Positions 32,377 through 42,772 of a stretch of 64,000 nucleotides of DNA are shown here, piece by piece (position 1 is the first letter of the stretch; each line of letters begins with the position of its first letter). The DNA lies in contig NZ_JAPDPC010000001.1 of assembly GCF_026283945.1 (NCBI RefSeq), forward strand, positions 62,001 through 126,000, read 5' to 3'. The position numbers and the translations under genes are program-made. The DNA comes from Dyella humicola. GTDB lineage: Bacteria > Pseudomonadota > Gammaproteobacteria > Xanthomonadales > Rhodanobacteraceae. Under the pieces are notes generated by a model, which searched no databases, was not told the origin of the DNA, and was given only the letters and a program-made list of their open reading frames with translations.

Positions 32377-33675
32377 TCAGGCCTTTTCGAGCACGGCATA
32401 GAACATGCCGTCCAGATCGCCATCGCCCGGCAACACCTGCCAGCCCACGCCGGCGGCCTGGCCGACGGGCAGGGTGAACGCGACGACGCGGGCATCCGCC
32501 TGCGACTCCAGCCACTCGCCCACCACGGCCTCGTTTTCAGCGCGTAGCAGCGAGCAGGTGACATAGACGAGCCGACCACCGGGCGCGAGCAGTGGCCATA
32601 GCGCGGTGAGAATGCGGCGCTGCTGCGCCACCATGGGGGCGATATCGCTTTCACGCCGATGCAGTCGCACATCCGGGCGACGGCGCAAGACGCCGGTGGC
32701 CGAGCAGGGCGCGTCGATCAGGATGCGATCGAACGGCTTGCCATCCCACCAGTCGGCGGGTTGCCCGGCATCGCCGCTGACGATGCCGGCCTGCAGGCCA
32801 AGGCGGTCGAGATTCTGCTGGATGCGCGGGACGCGTTTCGGATCGAACTCCAACGCCGTGAGCGCAAGTTCCGCCCGCTCCAGCAAGTGACACGCCTTTC
32901 CGCCCGGCGCGGCGCAGGCGTCGAGCACGCGTTGTCCGTCACGAATGTCGGCGAGATCGGCGGCAATCTGCGCCGCGCCGTCCTGCACGGCAAATTCGCC
33001 AGCGGCAAAGCCGGGCATGCGAGTCACATCGGTGCTGTGCGGCAATACGATGGCGTCGGACAACCAGGCATGCGGCTCAGCCGTATAGCCGCCCGAACGA
33101 AGATGTTCGATAACCGTGTCGCGCCCCGCACGTCGGCGATTGACGCGCAACATCAGCGACGGTTCGAGGTTGTCGGCGGCCATGACGGCGTCGGCCTGTT
33201 CCGGCCAATCGCGCGTGATCGCCTTGGCGAGCCACGCCGGATGCGCATGGCGCGTCTGCGCTTTCGCGTCGAGTGCGGCAAGCAGTTCGACACGCTCTCG
33301 CTGCCAGCGCCGCAGTACGGCGTTGACCAGCCCGGACATGCGGGGGCGTTGCAAGGTGCGCGTTGCCTGCACGGTGGCGGCGACGGCGGCGTAGTCAGGA
33401 AGTTCCAGCACTTCCAGCTGCACCAGGCCGAGCACCAGCAAGGCGTGGATGGCGGGTTCCTTCTGGCGCAGCGGTTTTTCGAGCAGGCGGTCGATCGCCG
33501 CGTCGAAACGCAGCCACCAGCGCGCGCCATCGCTCAGCAGGGCCATCAACAGGGCGCGATCGCGAGAGTCGGCAAGTCGCGGCGCGTAGCGCTCCATGGC
33601 GTCGCGCAGGGAGGCGCCGCGAAGAGCGACCTCGGCAAGGGCCTGGGCGGCGAGGGCGCGGGTGTCCTGGCTCAT
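32377..33675 (-). CDS. rsmB: 16S rRNA (cytosine-967-C5)-methyltransferase
   Basis: A 432-residue RsmB/Fmu enzyme that methylates C967 of 16S rRNA with S-adenosylmethionine. The N-terminal NusB-like RNA-binding domain spans about residues 1-140, and the C-terminal Rossmann domain shows LDACAAPGGKACHLLE (SAM site) and ILIDAPCSATGVLRRRPD, followed by VYVTCSLL, giving the two catalytic-cycle cysteines. The ATG at 33675 begins two bases after the fmt stop, so the two are likely cotranslated. Last gene of def-fmt-rsmB. Confidence 0.93.
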   Translation of the reverse strand: MSQDTRALAAQALAEVALRGASLRDAMERYAPRLADSRDRALLMALLSDGARWWLRFDAAIDRLLEKPLRQKEPAIHALLVLGLVQLEVLELPDYAAVAATVQATRTLQRPRMSGLVNAVLRRWQRERVELLAALDAKAQTRHAHPAWLAKAITRDWPEQADAVMAADNLEPSLMLRVNRRRAGRDTVIEHLRSGGYTAEPHAWLSDAIVLPHSTDVTRMPGFAAGEFAVQDGAAQIAADLADIRDGQRVLDACAAPGGKACHLLERAELALTALEFDPKRVPRIQQNLDRLGLQAGIVSGDAGQPADWWDGKPFDRILIDAPCSATGVLRRRPDVRLHRRESDIAPMVAQQRRILTALWPLLAPGGRLVYVTCSLLRAENEAVVGEWLESQADARVVAFTLPVGQAAGVGWQVLPGDGDLDGMFYAVLEKA

Positions 33676-33677
33676 GC

Positions 33678-34616
33678 TTAAGCGCGCCGCAGTTCGGGGC
33701 GTGCGTTGAGGTAGTCGACGGCGCCGATACGCTTGCCGCCGGCGCGCTGCAGCGCCGTGATGTGCAGGGCGCCCTGGCCGCAAGCGATCTCGATGCCGTC
33801 GCGGCCCGCGCTCAACACGCTGCCGGGTGCGGCGGCGTGTTCGCGGTCGCTGGCCTGCGCGGCCCAAATGCGCAAGGTTTCGCCGGCGACTTCGCCCTCG
33901 GCGACTGGCCACGGATCGAAGGCGCGCACCTGGCGCTCCAGCTCGATCGCAGCTCGGCTGAAATCCAGCCGCGCCTCGGCCTTGTCGAGCTTGTGGGCGT
34001 AAGTCACGCCCTCTTCCGACTGTGCGTGCGCCAGCAGGGATACGCCGGCCATCACCCGGTTCAGCCCCTCGGCCAGCACCTCGGCGCCGAGCGCGGAGAG
34101 ACGATCGTGCAGCGTGCCGCCGGTGTCCTCGCGGCTGATCGGCGTGCGTCGCTGCAGCAGCACCGGCCCGGTGTCGAGACCAGCCTCCATCTGCATCAGG
34201 TCGACACCGCTCTCGGCATCCCCGGCCAGGATCGCGCGCTGGATCGGGGCGGCGCCGCGCCAGCGCGGCAGCAGACTGGCATGCACGTTCCAGCAACCCA
34301 GGCGCGGCATCGCCAGCACCTTGCGCGGCAGGATCAGGCCGTAGGCCACCACCACCATAAGGTCCGCGGCATAGGCGGCCAGCGTGGCCTGGACCTCGGC
34401 GGGCTTCAGTGACTCGGGCTGTTGCACCGGAAGGCCAGCCGCCAACGCCGCCTGCTTGACCGGGCTGGGCGTCAGCTTGCGGCCGCGGCCGGCCGGACGA
34501 TCGGGTTGGGTATAGACCGCCACCACCTCGGCGCCGCTGCTGCGGCAGGCCTCAAGACAGGGAACGGAGAAGTCGGGAGTACCGGCAAAAACGATGCGGA
34601 ATTTGCCGTGGCTCAA
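33678..34616 (-). CDS. fmt: Methionyl-tRNA formyltransferase
   Basis: Formylates initiator Met-tRNA using 10-formyltetrahydrofolate; 312 residues, normal length. The start is TTG at 34616, overlapping the TGA of def (TTGA), with no ATG available nearby; the encoded [19 protein letters not shown] is the standard N terminus. The catalytic region has [17 protein letters not shown] with the conserved Asn and His, and the C-terminal domain contacts tRNA. The def-fmt order places formylation and deformylation in one operon. Confidence 0.94.
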   Translation of the reverse strand: MSHGKFRIVFAGTPDFSVPCLEACRSSGAEVVAVYTQPDRPAGRGRKLTPSPVKQAALAAGLPVQQPESLKPAEVQATLAAYAADLMVVVAYGLILPRKVLAMPRLGCWNVHASLLPRWRGAAPIQRAILAGDAESGVDLMQMEAGLDTGPVLLQRRTPISREDTGGTLHDRLSALGAEVLAEGLNRVMAGVSLLAHAQSEEGVTYAHKLDKAEARLDFSRAAIELERQVRAFDPWPVAEGEVAGETLRIWAAQASDREHAAAPGSVLSAGRDGIEIACGQGALHITALQRAGGKRIGAVDYLNARPELRRA

Positions 34617-35122
34617 GCGCTGGCCGCCTGCTTGCGCTGCTTGTCCATGCGCTTGAGCAGCAACGAACGCTTCAATGGCGACAGGTAATCCACGAAGACC
34701 TTGCCGGCCAGATGATCCATCTCATGCTGGATGCATACGGCGAGCGGACCTTCGGCCTCGACCACGATCTCGTTGCCGTCCACGTCCTGCGCCTTCACCT
34801 TTACCTTGAGGGCGCGGGTGACGTCGGCATAGATGCCGGGGAACGACAGGCAGCCTTCCTGGTAGACCTGGGCGCCATCCTTCTCGACGATCTCGGCGTT
34901 GATCAGCGCCAGCGACTGGTTGCGCTCGTCGCTCATGTCGGCGACCAGTACGCGCTGGTGCACGTTGACCTGGGTGGCGGCAAGGCCCACGCCGTTGGCG
35001 GCGTACATGGTCTCGAACATATCGGCCACGAACTGCTTCAGCGCGGCGTCGAACACGCGCACGGGCTCGGCCTTCGTGCGCAGCCGGGGATCGGGAAATT
35101 CGAGAATGGACAAGACGGACAT
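34613..35122 (-). CDS. def: Peptide deformylase
   Basis: A 169-residue metalloenzyme removing the formyl group from new proteins. All three motifs are present: [17 protein letters not shown] with the metal-binding cysteine, and [12 protein letters not shown] with the HExxH-like metal and catalytic site. The ATG at 35122 has GAGG eight bases upstream. First gene of the def-fmt-rsmB unit, divergent from the lysM gene with a 189-bp shared upstream region. Confidence 0.95.
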   Translation of the reverse strand: MSVLSILEFPDPRLRTKAEPVRVFDAALKQFVADMFETMYAANGVGLAATQVNVHQRVLVADMSDERNQSLALINAEIVEKDGAQVYQEGCLSFPGIYADVTRALKVKVKAQDVDGNEIVVEAEGPLAVCIQHEMDHLAGKVFVDYLSPLKRSLLLKRMDKQRKQAASA

Positions 35123-35311
35123 GACTTTTACCTCAGCGCGCAAATTGCGGGCGAATTGGTAAAAGCCAAGCCCGGGCGCGATCTAGAATGGGCCTTATTG
35201 TACGTCGCCAAGCTCGTGTCTGGCATGCCATTTTGCCAACTGGCTCCAGTTGCGTGGTTGAACTGTTCGGTTACACTCGCCCGAGCGTCGGGGGATGGGG
35301 GAATCCCGTTT

Positions 35312-36439
35312 ATGATCAGAAAGTCCATTGGGCTGCTGGCCGGCATGCTGGTCACGGTGGCTGTTTACGCTGCGGGCGCGCAATTGCGTGCCGATCATCC
35401 AGATACCTATACGGTGCGAAAGGGCGACACGCTCTGGGCGATCTCCGCGCGTTTCCTGTCCAAGCCGTGGCTGTGGCCGGAAATCTGGCAAGCCAATCCG
35501 CAAGTACAGAACCCGCACCTGATTTATCCGGGTGACGTGCTCAACCTGTCCTTCATCAACGGTCCGCGCCTGGGCTTGCAGCCTCGCGTGCGTGTTGAAC
35601 AGGATGCCGTTCCTGCCATTCCATTGTCCGAGCTGCGCATGTTCCTGAAGGAAATGCGCGTGCTTGATTCCAACGAAGTATCCGCCTTGCCTTACGTGGT
35701 GGGCTTCGAGGAGGCGGATCTGCGTGGAACGGTCGGGCGCAATGTTTATGTGCGCGACCTGCACGCCGAGCCGGGCCAACGGTTTGTGATCGTGCGTCCC
35801 AGCAATGTCTTCCGCAACTTCAACGCCAGTGCAGGGCGTGATAACGGCGCTGACCTGGTGGCCCATGAGCTAGACAGCAACGTATCCCTGGTACGGACGC
35901 CGTGGAAGGAAGATTTCCGCAATGACGGCCACTGGGGTCGCGGCCAGGAAGTCGGCACCGAGGTCAGCGTGATCGGCACGGCCGAAGTACTGCGCATGGG
36001 CGATCCGTCGACCCTGCTCTTGCTCGATTCCACCATGGAAATCCGCAAGGGTGACCGCATCATGCCGGTGGATGACAAGCCGTACGACCCTTACTTCTAC
36101 CCGCACGCACCGAAGTCGTTGCCAGGCAATGCGCGTGTCATCGCCTTTGCCGATGCCTTCGACGCGGTTGGCCCGCGCCAGGTGGTGGCACTGAATATCG
36201 GTGCACAGGACGGCGTGGACAACGGCCAGACCTATTCGATCTACCAGCCGGGCGAGACCGTTCCCGACGACGTGGCCAGCAACAGCTGGAATCGCGGCAC
36301 CGGTCACAGCGTGACGCTGCCACAGGAATTCGTGGGTCACGTGATGGTGTTCCGTACCTTTGACCACGTCAGCTATGGCCTGATCATGGATGGCCTGCGC
36401 CCGGTGCACAGGCAGGACAAGCTCGAACTGCCGGAATAA
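35312..36439 (+). CDS. LysM-domain cell-envelope protein
   Basis: A 375-residue exported protein. The ATG at 35312 gives a signal peptide (MIRKSIGLLAGMLVTVAVYA), followed by a LysM peptidoglycan-binding domain (YTVRKGDTLWAISARFL, then PWLWPEIWQANPQVQNPH; about residues 31-75). The remaining 300 residues are a conserved extension of unknown function found in proteins encoded next to dprA in many proteobacteria. The long open frame upstream of this start is spurious. It is followed by a hairpin terminator and dprA. Confidence 0.88.
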   Translation: MIRKSIGLLAGMLVTVAVYAAGAQLRADHPDTYTVRKGDTLWAISARFLSKPWLWPEIWQANPQVQNPHLIYPGDVLNLSFINGPRLGLQPRVRVEQDAVPAIPLSELRMFLKEMRVLDSNEVSALPYVVGFEEADLRGTVGRNVYVRDLHAEPGQRFVIVRPSNVFRNFNASAGRDNGADLVAHELDSNVSLVRTPWKEDFRNDGHWGRGQEVGTEVSVIGTAEVLRMGDPSTLLLLDSTMEIRKGDRIMPVDDKPYDPYFYPHAPKSLPGNARVIAFADAFDAVGPRQVVALNIGAQDGVDNGQTYSIYQPGETVPDDVASNSWNRGTGHSVTLPQEFVGHVMVFRTFDHVSYGLIMDGLRPVHRQDKLELPE

Positions 36440-36476
36440 ACCCGTCGCTCAGCAGTGAGCGGCAGGGGACGACAGA

Positions 36477-36507
36477 ACGGCGCGGTCATCACCGCGCCGT
36501 TTCTGTT
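36477..36507 (+). terminator. Rho-independent terminator after the lysM gene
   Basis: Stem ACGGCGCGGT / ACCGCGCCGT, sharing the central bases of the loop region, followed by TTTCTGTTT. It lies between the LysM protein gene and dprA. Confidence 0.75.
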
Positions 36508-36531
36508 TGGGTCGCCGCCTAAAGTCCACCG

Positions 36532-37665
36532 ATGGACGAAACGGATGACGGCAATGCCTGGCGCCCCTGGCTGATCCTGCTGCGAACGCCCGGATTGGGT
36601 CCCGGTGGCCTGCGCGAGCACCTGGCTGCGCACCAGGGCAGCATCGAGGCGGTGCTGGATACGCTGCACCGGCAGGCCGCCACTCTCACCGAAGAAGCGC
36701 GCGCCTGGCTGATGCGACCTGACGAAACACGTCTGGCCGCTGATCTGGCCTGGCTGGCCGAACCCGATCACCGCTTGCTGTGCTGCCTCGACGCGGACTT
36801 CCCGCCGCTGCTGGAAACCATTCCCCAGCCGCCCGCGGCTTTGTTCGTGGCGGGTGACCCAAGTCTCCTGTTGCATCCGCAGATAGCGATCGTCGGCGCG
36901 CGGAGCGCAAGCCTGAGCGGCAGGACCGATGCCCGGGCGTTCGCTCGCGAACTGGGACTGGCGGGCTTCACCATCACCAGCGGCATGGCCGATGGTATCG
37001 ACGGGGCAGCGCATCTGGGCGCCTTGGACGCCGAACTGCCCACGGTGGCAGTGATCGGCACGGGGCCGGATCGGGTCTATCCCCGCAAGCACCATGGGCT
37101 GGCCAGGCGAATCGCTCAGCACGGCGCCCTGGTCAGCGAGTTTCCGCCGGGGACGCCGGCCCGTAGCGACCACTTCCCCCGCCGCAATCGCCTGCTCTCC
37201 GGGCTGTCACTGGGCACCCTGGTGGTGGAGGCTGGATTGAGATCGGGCTCGCTGATCACCGCACGGCTGGCAGCCGAACAGGGACGCGAGGTGTTCGCCT
37301 TGCCCGGTTCCATACATAATCCGCTCGCCCAAGGGTGCCATCGGCTGATCCGCGATGGTGCGCGGCTGGTAGAAGGCGTCAGTGAGATCGTGGAGGCGCT
37401 TGCGCCTGCAGCGCTCGCACTGGGCCGCGAACTGGCCAGCCGGCTCGATCTTGAGCCGTTTGAGACAGGTCGTTCGGCTGCGGCGGCAGATCCCGCCGGC
37501 CAGGCTGTGCTAAATGCCCTCGGTCATGGGCCGATAGCGCTGGATGAGCTGGCTGCGTCCACCGGACAGGCTGTCGCCTTGGTGTCGTCGCTGCTGCTGA
37601 TACTGGAGCTCGACGGTCGGGTCGAAGCCTTGCCTGGCAACCGTTACCAGCGGTTGCCGGACTGA
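36532..37665 (+). CDS. dprA: DNA-processing protein DprA
   Basis: A 377-residue Rossmann-fold protein that loads RecA on incoming single-stranded DNA during natural transformation. Key segments are the N-terminal SAM-like domain, IAIVGARSASLSGRTDAR, GFTITSGMADGIDGAAHLGA, SEFPPGTPARSDHFPRRNRL and VVEAGLRSGSLITARLAAEQ, and the C-terminal winged-helix domain (about residues 315-377). Length is normal. The smg (DUF494) gene that often separates dprA and topA in gammaproteobacteria is missing here. Confidence 0.94.
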   Translation: MDETDDGNAWRPWLILLRTPGLGPGGLREHLAAHQGSIEAVLDTLHRQAATLTEEARAWLMRPDETRLAADLAWLAEPDHRLLCCLDADFPPLLETIPQPPAALFVAGDPSLLLHPQIAIVGARSASLSGRTDARAFARELGLAGFTITSGMADGIDGAAHLGALDAELPTVAVIGTGPDRVYPRKHHGLARRIAQHGALVSEFPPGTPARSDHFPRRNRLLSGLSLGTLVVEAGLRSGSLITARLAAEQGREVFALPGSIHNPLAQGCHRLIRDGARLVEGVSEIVEALAPAALALGRELASRLDLEPFETGRSAAAADPAGQAVLNALGHGPIALDELAASTGQAVALVSSLLLILELDGRVEALPGNRYQRLPD

Positions 37666-37790
37666 GCCAAAGCCGCTCTACACCGCGTTTTCACATGGTC
37701 CAGCTTGACGTCGTCGAGCCGCCATGCCTTTAACTAGATAGAGAGACCAGCCCGGACGGGCCTGGCCATTGATGGCGGATACCGAGTTAC

Positions 37791-40319
37791 ATGGCAAAAA
37801 ACCTGCTTATCGTCGAGTCGCCGGCCAAGGCGAAGACGATCAACAAATACCTCGGCAAGGACTTCCACGTCCTGGCCTCCTACGGTCACGTGCGTGACCT
37901 CAAGCCGAAGGAGGGGGCGGTCGATCCCGAGCATGGCTTTGCCATGGCCTACGAGGTGATCGAGCGCAACGAGAAGCACGTCGACGCCATCGCCAAGGCT
38001 GCCAAGCAGGCCGACGACATCTATCTGGCGACCGACTTGGATCGCGAAGGTGAGGCGATCTCCTGGCATATCAGCGAGATCCTGAAGGAGCGTGGCCTCA
38101 CCGCGGGCAAGCGCCTGCACCGGGTGGTGTTCTCCGAGATCACGCCCAAGGCAATCAAGGCTGCCGTGGCCCAGCCGCGCCAACTCTCGCATGACATGGT
38201 CGACGCCCAGCAGGCGCGCCGCGCCCTGGACTACCTGGTCGGCTTCAACCTCTCGCCGGTGCTGTGGCGCAAGGTGCAGCGCGGCCTTTCCGCCGGCCGC
38301 GTGCAGAGCCCGGCCCTGCGCATGATCGCGGAGCGCGAGGAAGAGATCGAAGCCTTCGTCGCCCGCGAGTACTGGAGCGTCGAAGCCGCGCTGCGCCATC
38401 CCGAAGGTGACTTCACTGCCCGCCTCACCAAGTTGAACGGCAAGAAGTTCGAGCAGTTCGACCTCACCAACGAGCACGACGCGCTGGCCGCGCGCGCGGC
38501 GCTGAAGGAGGCCGCCCATGGCCGCCTCACCGTCAGCGACGTCGGCAGCAAGGAGCGCAAGCGTCGCCCGGCGCCGCCGTTCACCACCTCCACCTTGCAG
38601 CAGGAGGCAGCACGCAAGCTGGGTTTCTCCACCAGCCGCACCATGAAGATCGCGCAGGGTTTGTACGAAGGCGTATCACTCGGCAGCGAGGGCACCGTCG
38701 GCCTCATCACCTATATGCGTACCGACTCGGTCGCATTGTCCGAAGACGCCGTGACCGAGATGCGCGAGCTGATCGCGCGCGACTTCGGCGCCAAGGCGCT
38801 GCCGGATCATCCGCAGGTCTACAAGTCCAAGTCCAAGAACGCCCAGGAAGCGCATGAGGCGATCCGTCCGACCTCGGCCTTGCTGACGCCGCGCGAGGTG
38901 TCGGGCTTCCTCAACGAGGAACAGCGCAAGCTGTACGAGTTGATCTGGAAGCGCACCATCGCTTGCCAGATGATCCACGCCACGCTCAACACCGTGTCGG
39001 TGGAGTTCGCGCTGCCGCATGTGGCGGGGGGCGACGCCTCATTCCGCTCCACCGGTACCACCGTGGTCGATCCGGGCTTCCTGGCTGTCTACGAGGAAGG
39101 TCGCGACCAGAAGGGCGCCGATGACGACGACGAAGGTCGTCGCCTGCCCAAGCTGGCCGTGGGCGAGCAGATAGCCCTGCACGACATCCAGGCCGACCAG
39201 CATTTCACCGAGCCGCCGCCGCGCTACTCCGAAGCAAGCCTGGTCAAGGCGCTGGAAGAGCACGGCATTGGCCGTCCGTCGACCTATGCCAGCATCATCC
39301 AGGTGCTGCTGAACCGCGAATACGTGTTCCTCGACAGCCGGCGCTTCAAGCCGACCGACGTGGGCCGTGCGGTGAGCAAGTTCCTCACCGCGCATTTCAC
39401 CCGTTATGTCGACTACGACTTCACCGCCAAGCTCGAAGACGAACTCGATGCGGTGAGCCGCGGCGAAGAAGCCTGGGTGCCCCTGATGGAGCGCTTCTGG
39501 GTGCCTTTCAAGCAGCAGGTGGACGAGAAGACCGAGTCGGTCGATCGCAGCGAAGCCACCGGCGCGCGCGAGCTGGGCGCCGATCCGAAGACCGGCAAGC
39601 CGGTGTCGGTGCGCCTGGGTCGCTATGGCGCGTATGCGCAGATCGGCGACAAGGACCAGGACGAGAAGCTGCAGTTCGCTTCACTGCGCCCGGGCCAGAG
39701 CATGCACACCATCGCACTGGCGGATGCGCTGGAGCTGTTCAAGCTGCCGCGCACGCTGGGCCAGGCCGAGAACGGCGATGAAGTGAGCGTAGGTGTGGGT
39801 CGTTTCGGTCCGTTCGTGAAGCAGGGCAGCACCTATGCCTCGCTGAAGGCCGAGGATGACCCGTATACGATCGAACTGCCGAGGGCCCTGCAGATCGTGC
39901 AGGAGAAGCTCGAGATGCTGGCCAATCGCATCATCACGGACTTCGGTACCGGCGTGCAGGTGCTCAACGGTCGCTATGGTCCGTACATCACCGATGGCGA
40001 AAAGAACGCCCGCATCCCCAAGGACCAGGAGCCCAAGGAGCTGACCGAGGCGCAATGCCTTGAGCTGCTCGCGGCGGCGCCGGTCAAGAAGGGGCGCGGG
40101 GCGTTCAAGAAGACGGCCGCCAAGAAAGCCGCGGCCAAGAAGGCGCCGGCCGAGAAGAAGGTCCCGGCCAAGAAGGCTCCCGCCAAGACCACCGCCAAGA
40201 AAGCGGCAACCAAGAAAACGGCTAGCAAGAAGACCGCAGCCAAGAAGACGGTGGCCAAGAAAACCGCCACCAAGAAGGCTGCCAGCAAGAAGACGGCGGT
40301 CACCCGGGCCGGCGCCTGA
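37791..40319 (+). CDS. topA: DNA topoisomerase I with lysine-rich tail
   Basis: An 842-residue type IA topoisomerase that relaxes negative supercoils. The toprim domain begins [18 protein letters not shown] and includes the acidic triad in [15 protein letters not shown]; the active-site tyrosine is Tyr308 in [14 protein letters not shown]. Instead of zinc ribbons the C-terminal part carries repeat domains of the RYGPYI type. The last 77 residues (about 766-842) are a histone H1-like run of AKK and TKK units, presumably binding DNA non-specifically. It is immediately followed by tsaC, whose GTG comes right after the stop codon. Confidence 0.95.
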   Translation: MAKNLLIVESPAKAKTINKYLGKDFHVLASYGHVRDLKPKEGAVDPEHGFAMAYEVIERNEKHVDAIAKAAKQADDIYLATDLDREGEAISWHISEILKERGLTAGKRLHRVVFSEITPKAIKAAVAQPRQLSHDMVDAQQARRALDYLVGFNLSPVLWRKVQRGLSAGRVQSPALRMIAEREEEIEAFVAREYWSVEAALRHPEGDFTARLTKLNGKKFEQFDLTNEHDALAARAALKEAAHGRLTVSDVGSKERKRRPAPPFTTSTLQQEAARKLGFSTSRTMKIAQGLYEGVSLGSEGTVGLITYMRTDSVALSEDAVTEMRELIARDFGAKALPDHPQVYKSKSKNAQEAHEAIRPTSALLTPREVSGFLNEEQRKLYELIWKRTIACQMIHATLNTVSVEFALPHVAGGDASFRSTGTTVVDPGFLAVYEEGRDQKGADDDDEGRRLPKLAVGEQIALHDIQADQHFTEPPPRYSEASLVKALEEHGIGRPSTYASIIQVLLNREYVFLDSRRFKPTDVGRAVSKFLTAHFTRYVDYDFTAKLEDELDAVSRGEEAWVPLMERFWVPFKQQVDEKTESVDRSEATGARELGADPKTGKPVSVRLGRYGAYAQIGDKDQDEKLQFASLRPGQSMHTIALADALELFKLPRTLGQAENGDEVSVGVGRFGPFVKQGSTYASLKAEDDPYTIELPRALQIVQEKLEMLANRIITDFGTGVQVLNGRYGPYITDGEKNARIPKDQEPKELTEAQCLELLAAAPVKKGRGAFKKTAAKKAAAKKAPAEKKVPAKKAPAKTTAKKAATKKTASKKTAAKKTVAKKTATKKAASKKTAVTRAGA

Positions 40320-40892
40320 GTGCTGGCCCGATTTACCCTGTCTGAAGTGGATGCCGCCGCCGCGCTGATGCGTCGCGGCGGCGTACTCGCCTACCCCACC
40401 GAAGCGGTTTATGGGCTGGGTTGCGATCCGCACGACCAGGGGGCCTTCGAGCGTCTGTTCGCGCTCAAGCAACGTCCGCCCACCCAGGGCGTGCTGCTGA
40501 TCGCGTCCGACTTCGCCCAGGTCGAGCCTTATATCGATCTCCCCGCCGTGCCAGCCGCCGTGCTGGCCCAGGTGCGTGAAAGCTGGCCGGGGCCGTACAC
40601 CTGGATCTTCCCGCGCTCGCCGCAGGTGCCTGAATGGGTGGCCGGCGCCCATGCCGGGATTGCCTTGCGAGTGACCGCGCACGCGCCCGCCGCCGCCCTG
40701 TGCCGCGCTTTCGGCGGCGCCCTGGTGTCGACCAGCGCCAACCCCCATGGCGAGCCACCGGCCCAGTCAGCGGCCATGGTGGAGGGGTATTTCGGCCACG
40801 CGCTGGATGGGGTGCTCGACGCCCCTCTTGGCGACCAGAAGCGTCCCACGATCATCCGCGACGCTCTTTCCGGCGCTATCATCCGCAAGTAA
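40320..40892 (+). CDS. tsaC: Threonylcarbamoyl-AMP synthase (YrdC/Sua5 family)
   Basis: A 190-residue enzyme making threonylcarbamoyl-AMP from threonine, bicarbonate and ATP for t6A modification of tRNA. The YrdC signatures are [33 protein letters not shown] and [16 protein letters not shown]. The start is a GTG directly abutting the topA stop, so translation is probably coupled. The short YrdC-only length corresponds to TsaC rather than the longer Sua5. Confidence 0.92.
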   Translation: MLARFTLSEVDAAAALMRRGGVLAYPTEAVYGLGCDPHDQGAFERLFALKQRPPTQGVLLIASDFAQVEPYIDLPAVPAAVLAQVRESWPGPYTWIFPRSPQVPEWVAGAHAGIALRVTAHAPAAALCRAFGGALVSTSANPHGEPPAQSAAMVEGYFGHALDGVLDAPLGDQKRPTIIRDALSGAIIRK

Positions 40893-41085
40893 TTGGGGCC
40901 CGCCGCCGGCCAGTTTTTGCCGGAAGGATGAACGGTCTCCACACGCCACGAGTCGCCGGTAGGGGCAGATTCAGTGGTCACCCTGAGGATGGGGAACCTC
41001 GTGGGCTCTCGTTTTTTGACCGTCCGCAGCTCGGACCGGCGCCATCCGGCCGGTCGCCGGGCAGATTGCCGTTGTGGAGTAAGAC

Positions 41086-42465
41086 TTGGCTATCGTTTAC
41101 GAAATCTGTCGGCAGGAACAGGCGGCGCTTAGGCTGCCCTTGCTTGCGGCTGAGCATCCACAGCGCACGGTGGCGTGGCGGCAGGGCAAGGCTGTCAGTG
41201 CGGAAGCGTTTCTCGCCCATGTGCATGAAGTCGCCGGGCTGCTGCCGCCGGCCGCTACCGCGGTCAATCTATGCGAGGACCGTTACGCTTTCCTGGTCGC
41301 CTTCTGCGCCATCGCACTGCGTGGTCAGGCCAACCTGCTGCCCTCCTCGCGTGCTTTTCAGGCAGTTGAAGATGTCATGGCGGCTCACCCGGGCTGTTAC
41401 GCCGTGGGCGAGCTGGCGCTCGACACACCGCCGCCGCATTACCGGCAACTTCCGGCGCTGTCGGCCCAGCCTGTGGCCGGCGAACCTTTCGCGGTACCGT
41501 CGATTCCCGCCGAGCAGGTGGTAGCCATCGGCTACACCTCCGGTTCGACCGGCGTACCCAAGGGCACGATCAAGACCTGGGGCGACTTCCAGGCCAGCAC
41601 CGGCGGCAACCAGCGCATGCTGCAGGCCATGGTTGGCACTAGTTTCAACCTTGTCGCCACCGTGCCACCGCAGCATACCTACGGCATCGAGATGTCGGTG
41701 CTGCTGCCCTTGCTGGGCGACGTGGCTGTGCATGCTGGGCGCCCGTTCTTTCCGGCTGACGTGGCCACTGCGCTGGCCGAGGTACCCGCGCCACGCGTGC
41801 TGGTGACGACGCCCGTGCATCTGCGCGCGCTGATCGAATCCGGCGTGTCGTTGCCGCCGATGGCCGCCATGCTCTCCGCCACCGCGCCGATGCCGTTGGA
41901 CCTGGCGCAGAAGGCCGAGGCGCACTTTGGCGCGCCCTTGCTGGAAGTGTTTGGCTCGACCGAGACCTGCGCTTTCGCCAGTCGTCGCGTTACCGCCGAT
42001 GAATTGTGGACCCTGTACGACGACGTGCTTCTGCATCCGCAGCCCGACGGCACCCAGGTGCGCGCGCCCCAGCTGGCGCAACCGATGACGCTGGCTGACA
42101 TCGTCACCCTGCACGACGGCGGCCGTCGTTTCCGGCTATGCGGTCGCCATGCCGATCTGTTGGAAATTGCCGGCAAGCGCGCCTCACTGGGCGATCTCAC
42201 CCATCGTTTGCTGGCGATCCCTGGCGTGCGGGATGGCGTCGTCTTCCAGCTGGACGACAGCGACGCGCTGGGTGTGCAGCGCATCGCCGCCCTGGCCGTG
42301 GCGCCGGATCTGGACGAACACAGCATCATCGAGGCGCTGCGTCGGGCCGTCGATCCGGTCTTCCTGCCGCGTCCGCTGACCCTGGTCGATGCCCTGCCCC
42401 GCAACGAAACCGGCAAGCTGCCGCGCCACCGACTGCTTGCGCTGATGGGGCACGAACCGGCCTGA
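41086..42465 (+). CDS. AMP-forming acyl-CoA/acyl-ACP synthetase-like protein
   Basis: A 459-residue member of the ANL adenylating superfamily. The phosphate-binding A3 motif is IGYTSGSTGVPKGTIK (about residues 145-160), then VPPQHTYGIE, a core FGSTETCAFASRR and the C-terminal NETGKLPRHRL containing the catalytic lysine. It is shorter than long-chain acyl-CoA synthetases and resembles the ligases of aryl-polyene/xanthomonadin pathways, but no pathway genes are nearby, so that is a weak suggestion. The start is TTG with GGAG six bases upstream. It stands alone, 193 bp after tsaC. Confidence 0.75.
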   Translation: MAIVYEICRQEQAALRLPLLAAEHPQRTVAWRQGKAVSAEAFLAHVHEVAGLLPPAATAVNLCEDRYAFLVAFCAIALRGQANLLPSSRAFQAVEDVMAAHPGCYAVGELALDTPPPHYRQLPALSAQPVAGEPFAVPSIPAEQVVAIGYTSGSTGVPKGTIKTWGDFQASTGGNQRMLQAMVGTSFNLVATVPPQHTYGIEMSVLLPLLGDVAVHAGRPFFPADVATALAEVPAPRVLVTTPVHLRALIESGVSLPPMAAMLSATAPMPLDLAQKAEAHFGAPLLEVFGSTETCAFASRRVTADELWTLYDDVLLHPQPDGTQVRAPQLAQPMTLADIVTLHDGGRRFRLCGRHADLLEIAGKRASLGDLTHRLLAIPGVRDGVVFQLDDSDALGVQRIAALAVAPDLDEHSIIEALRRAVDPVFLPRPLTLVDALPRNETGKLPRHRLLALMGHEPA

Positions 42466-42772
42466 GCGTGCCGGTTCCTGGTGGCGGCTCGGCGATCGCA
42501 TGAGGCCGAACACTAAGGTCTTTATCGATCCCTGGTACCGGCCGATAGAGTCACTTCCAGCCCCTCCCCCAACGTCCCAAGGCCGCATTCCAGACGCGTG
42601 CGGACGAGTCGAAACCCAAGCCTGAAGCGCAGGAGGGGGTGACTGGGGAATGAACGCGGCGAGGTCGTGTTGGCGAAGGCAGTCCCGGTTTCGGGTCGTT
42701 CCCGGCCGGTGCGCCGCTACAATGTCGCACTGCGCCAAACGGCACGCATCACCTTAAGCAAGCGGAGCAAGC
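42466..42772. repeat. Intergenic spacer with a hairpin-forming C/G-rich repeat
   Basis: The 307-bp gap between the acyl ligase gene and purD has no gene. It contains CCCCTCCCCC near 42559-42568 facing GGAGGGGG near 42631-42639, able to form a stem-loop around about 60 bases and resembling other xanthomonad intergenic repeats. The remaining sequence up to the purD start shows no motif that I recognise. Confidence 0.4.

Noticed and set aside
33676-34296. Longer form of rsmB
   Set aside because: The extension overlaps fmt in another frame; RsmB begins at 33675.
34712-35311. N-terminal extension of the LysM gene
   Set aside because: It is antisense to def and has no signal peptide; the true start is at 35312.
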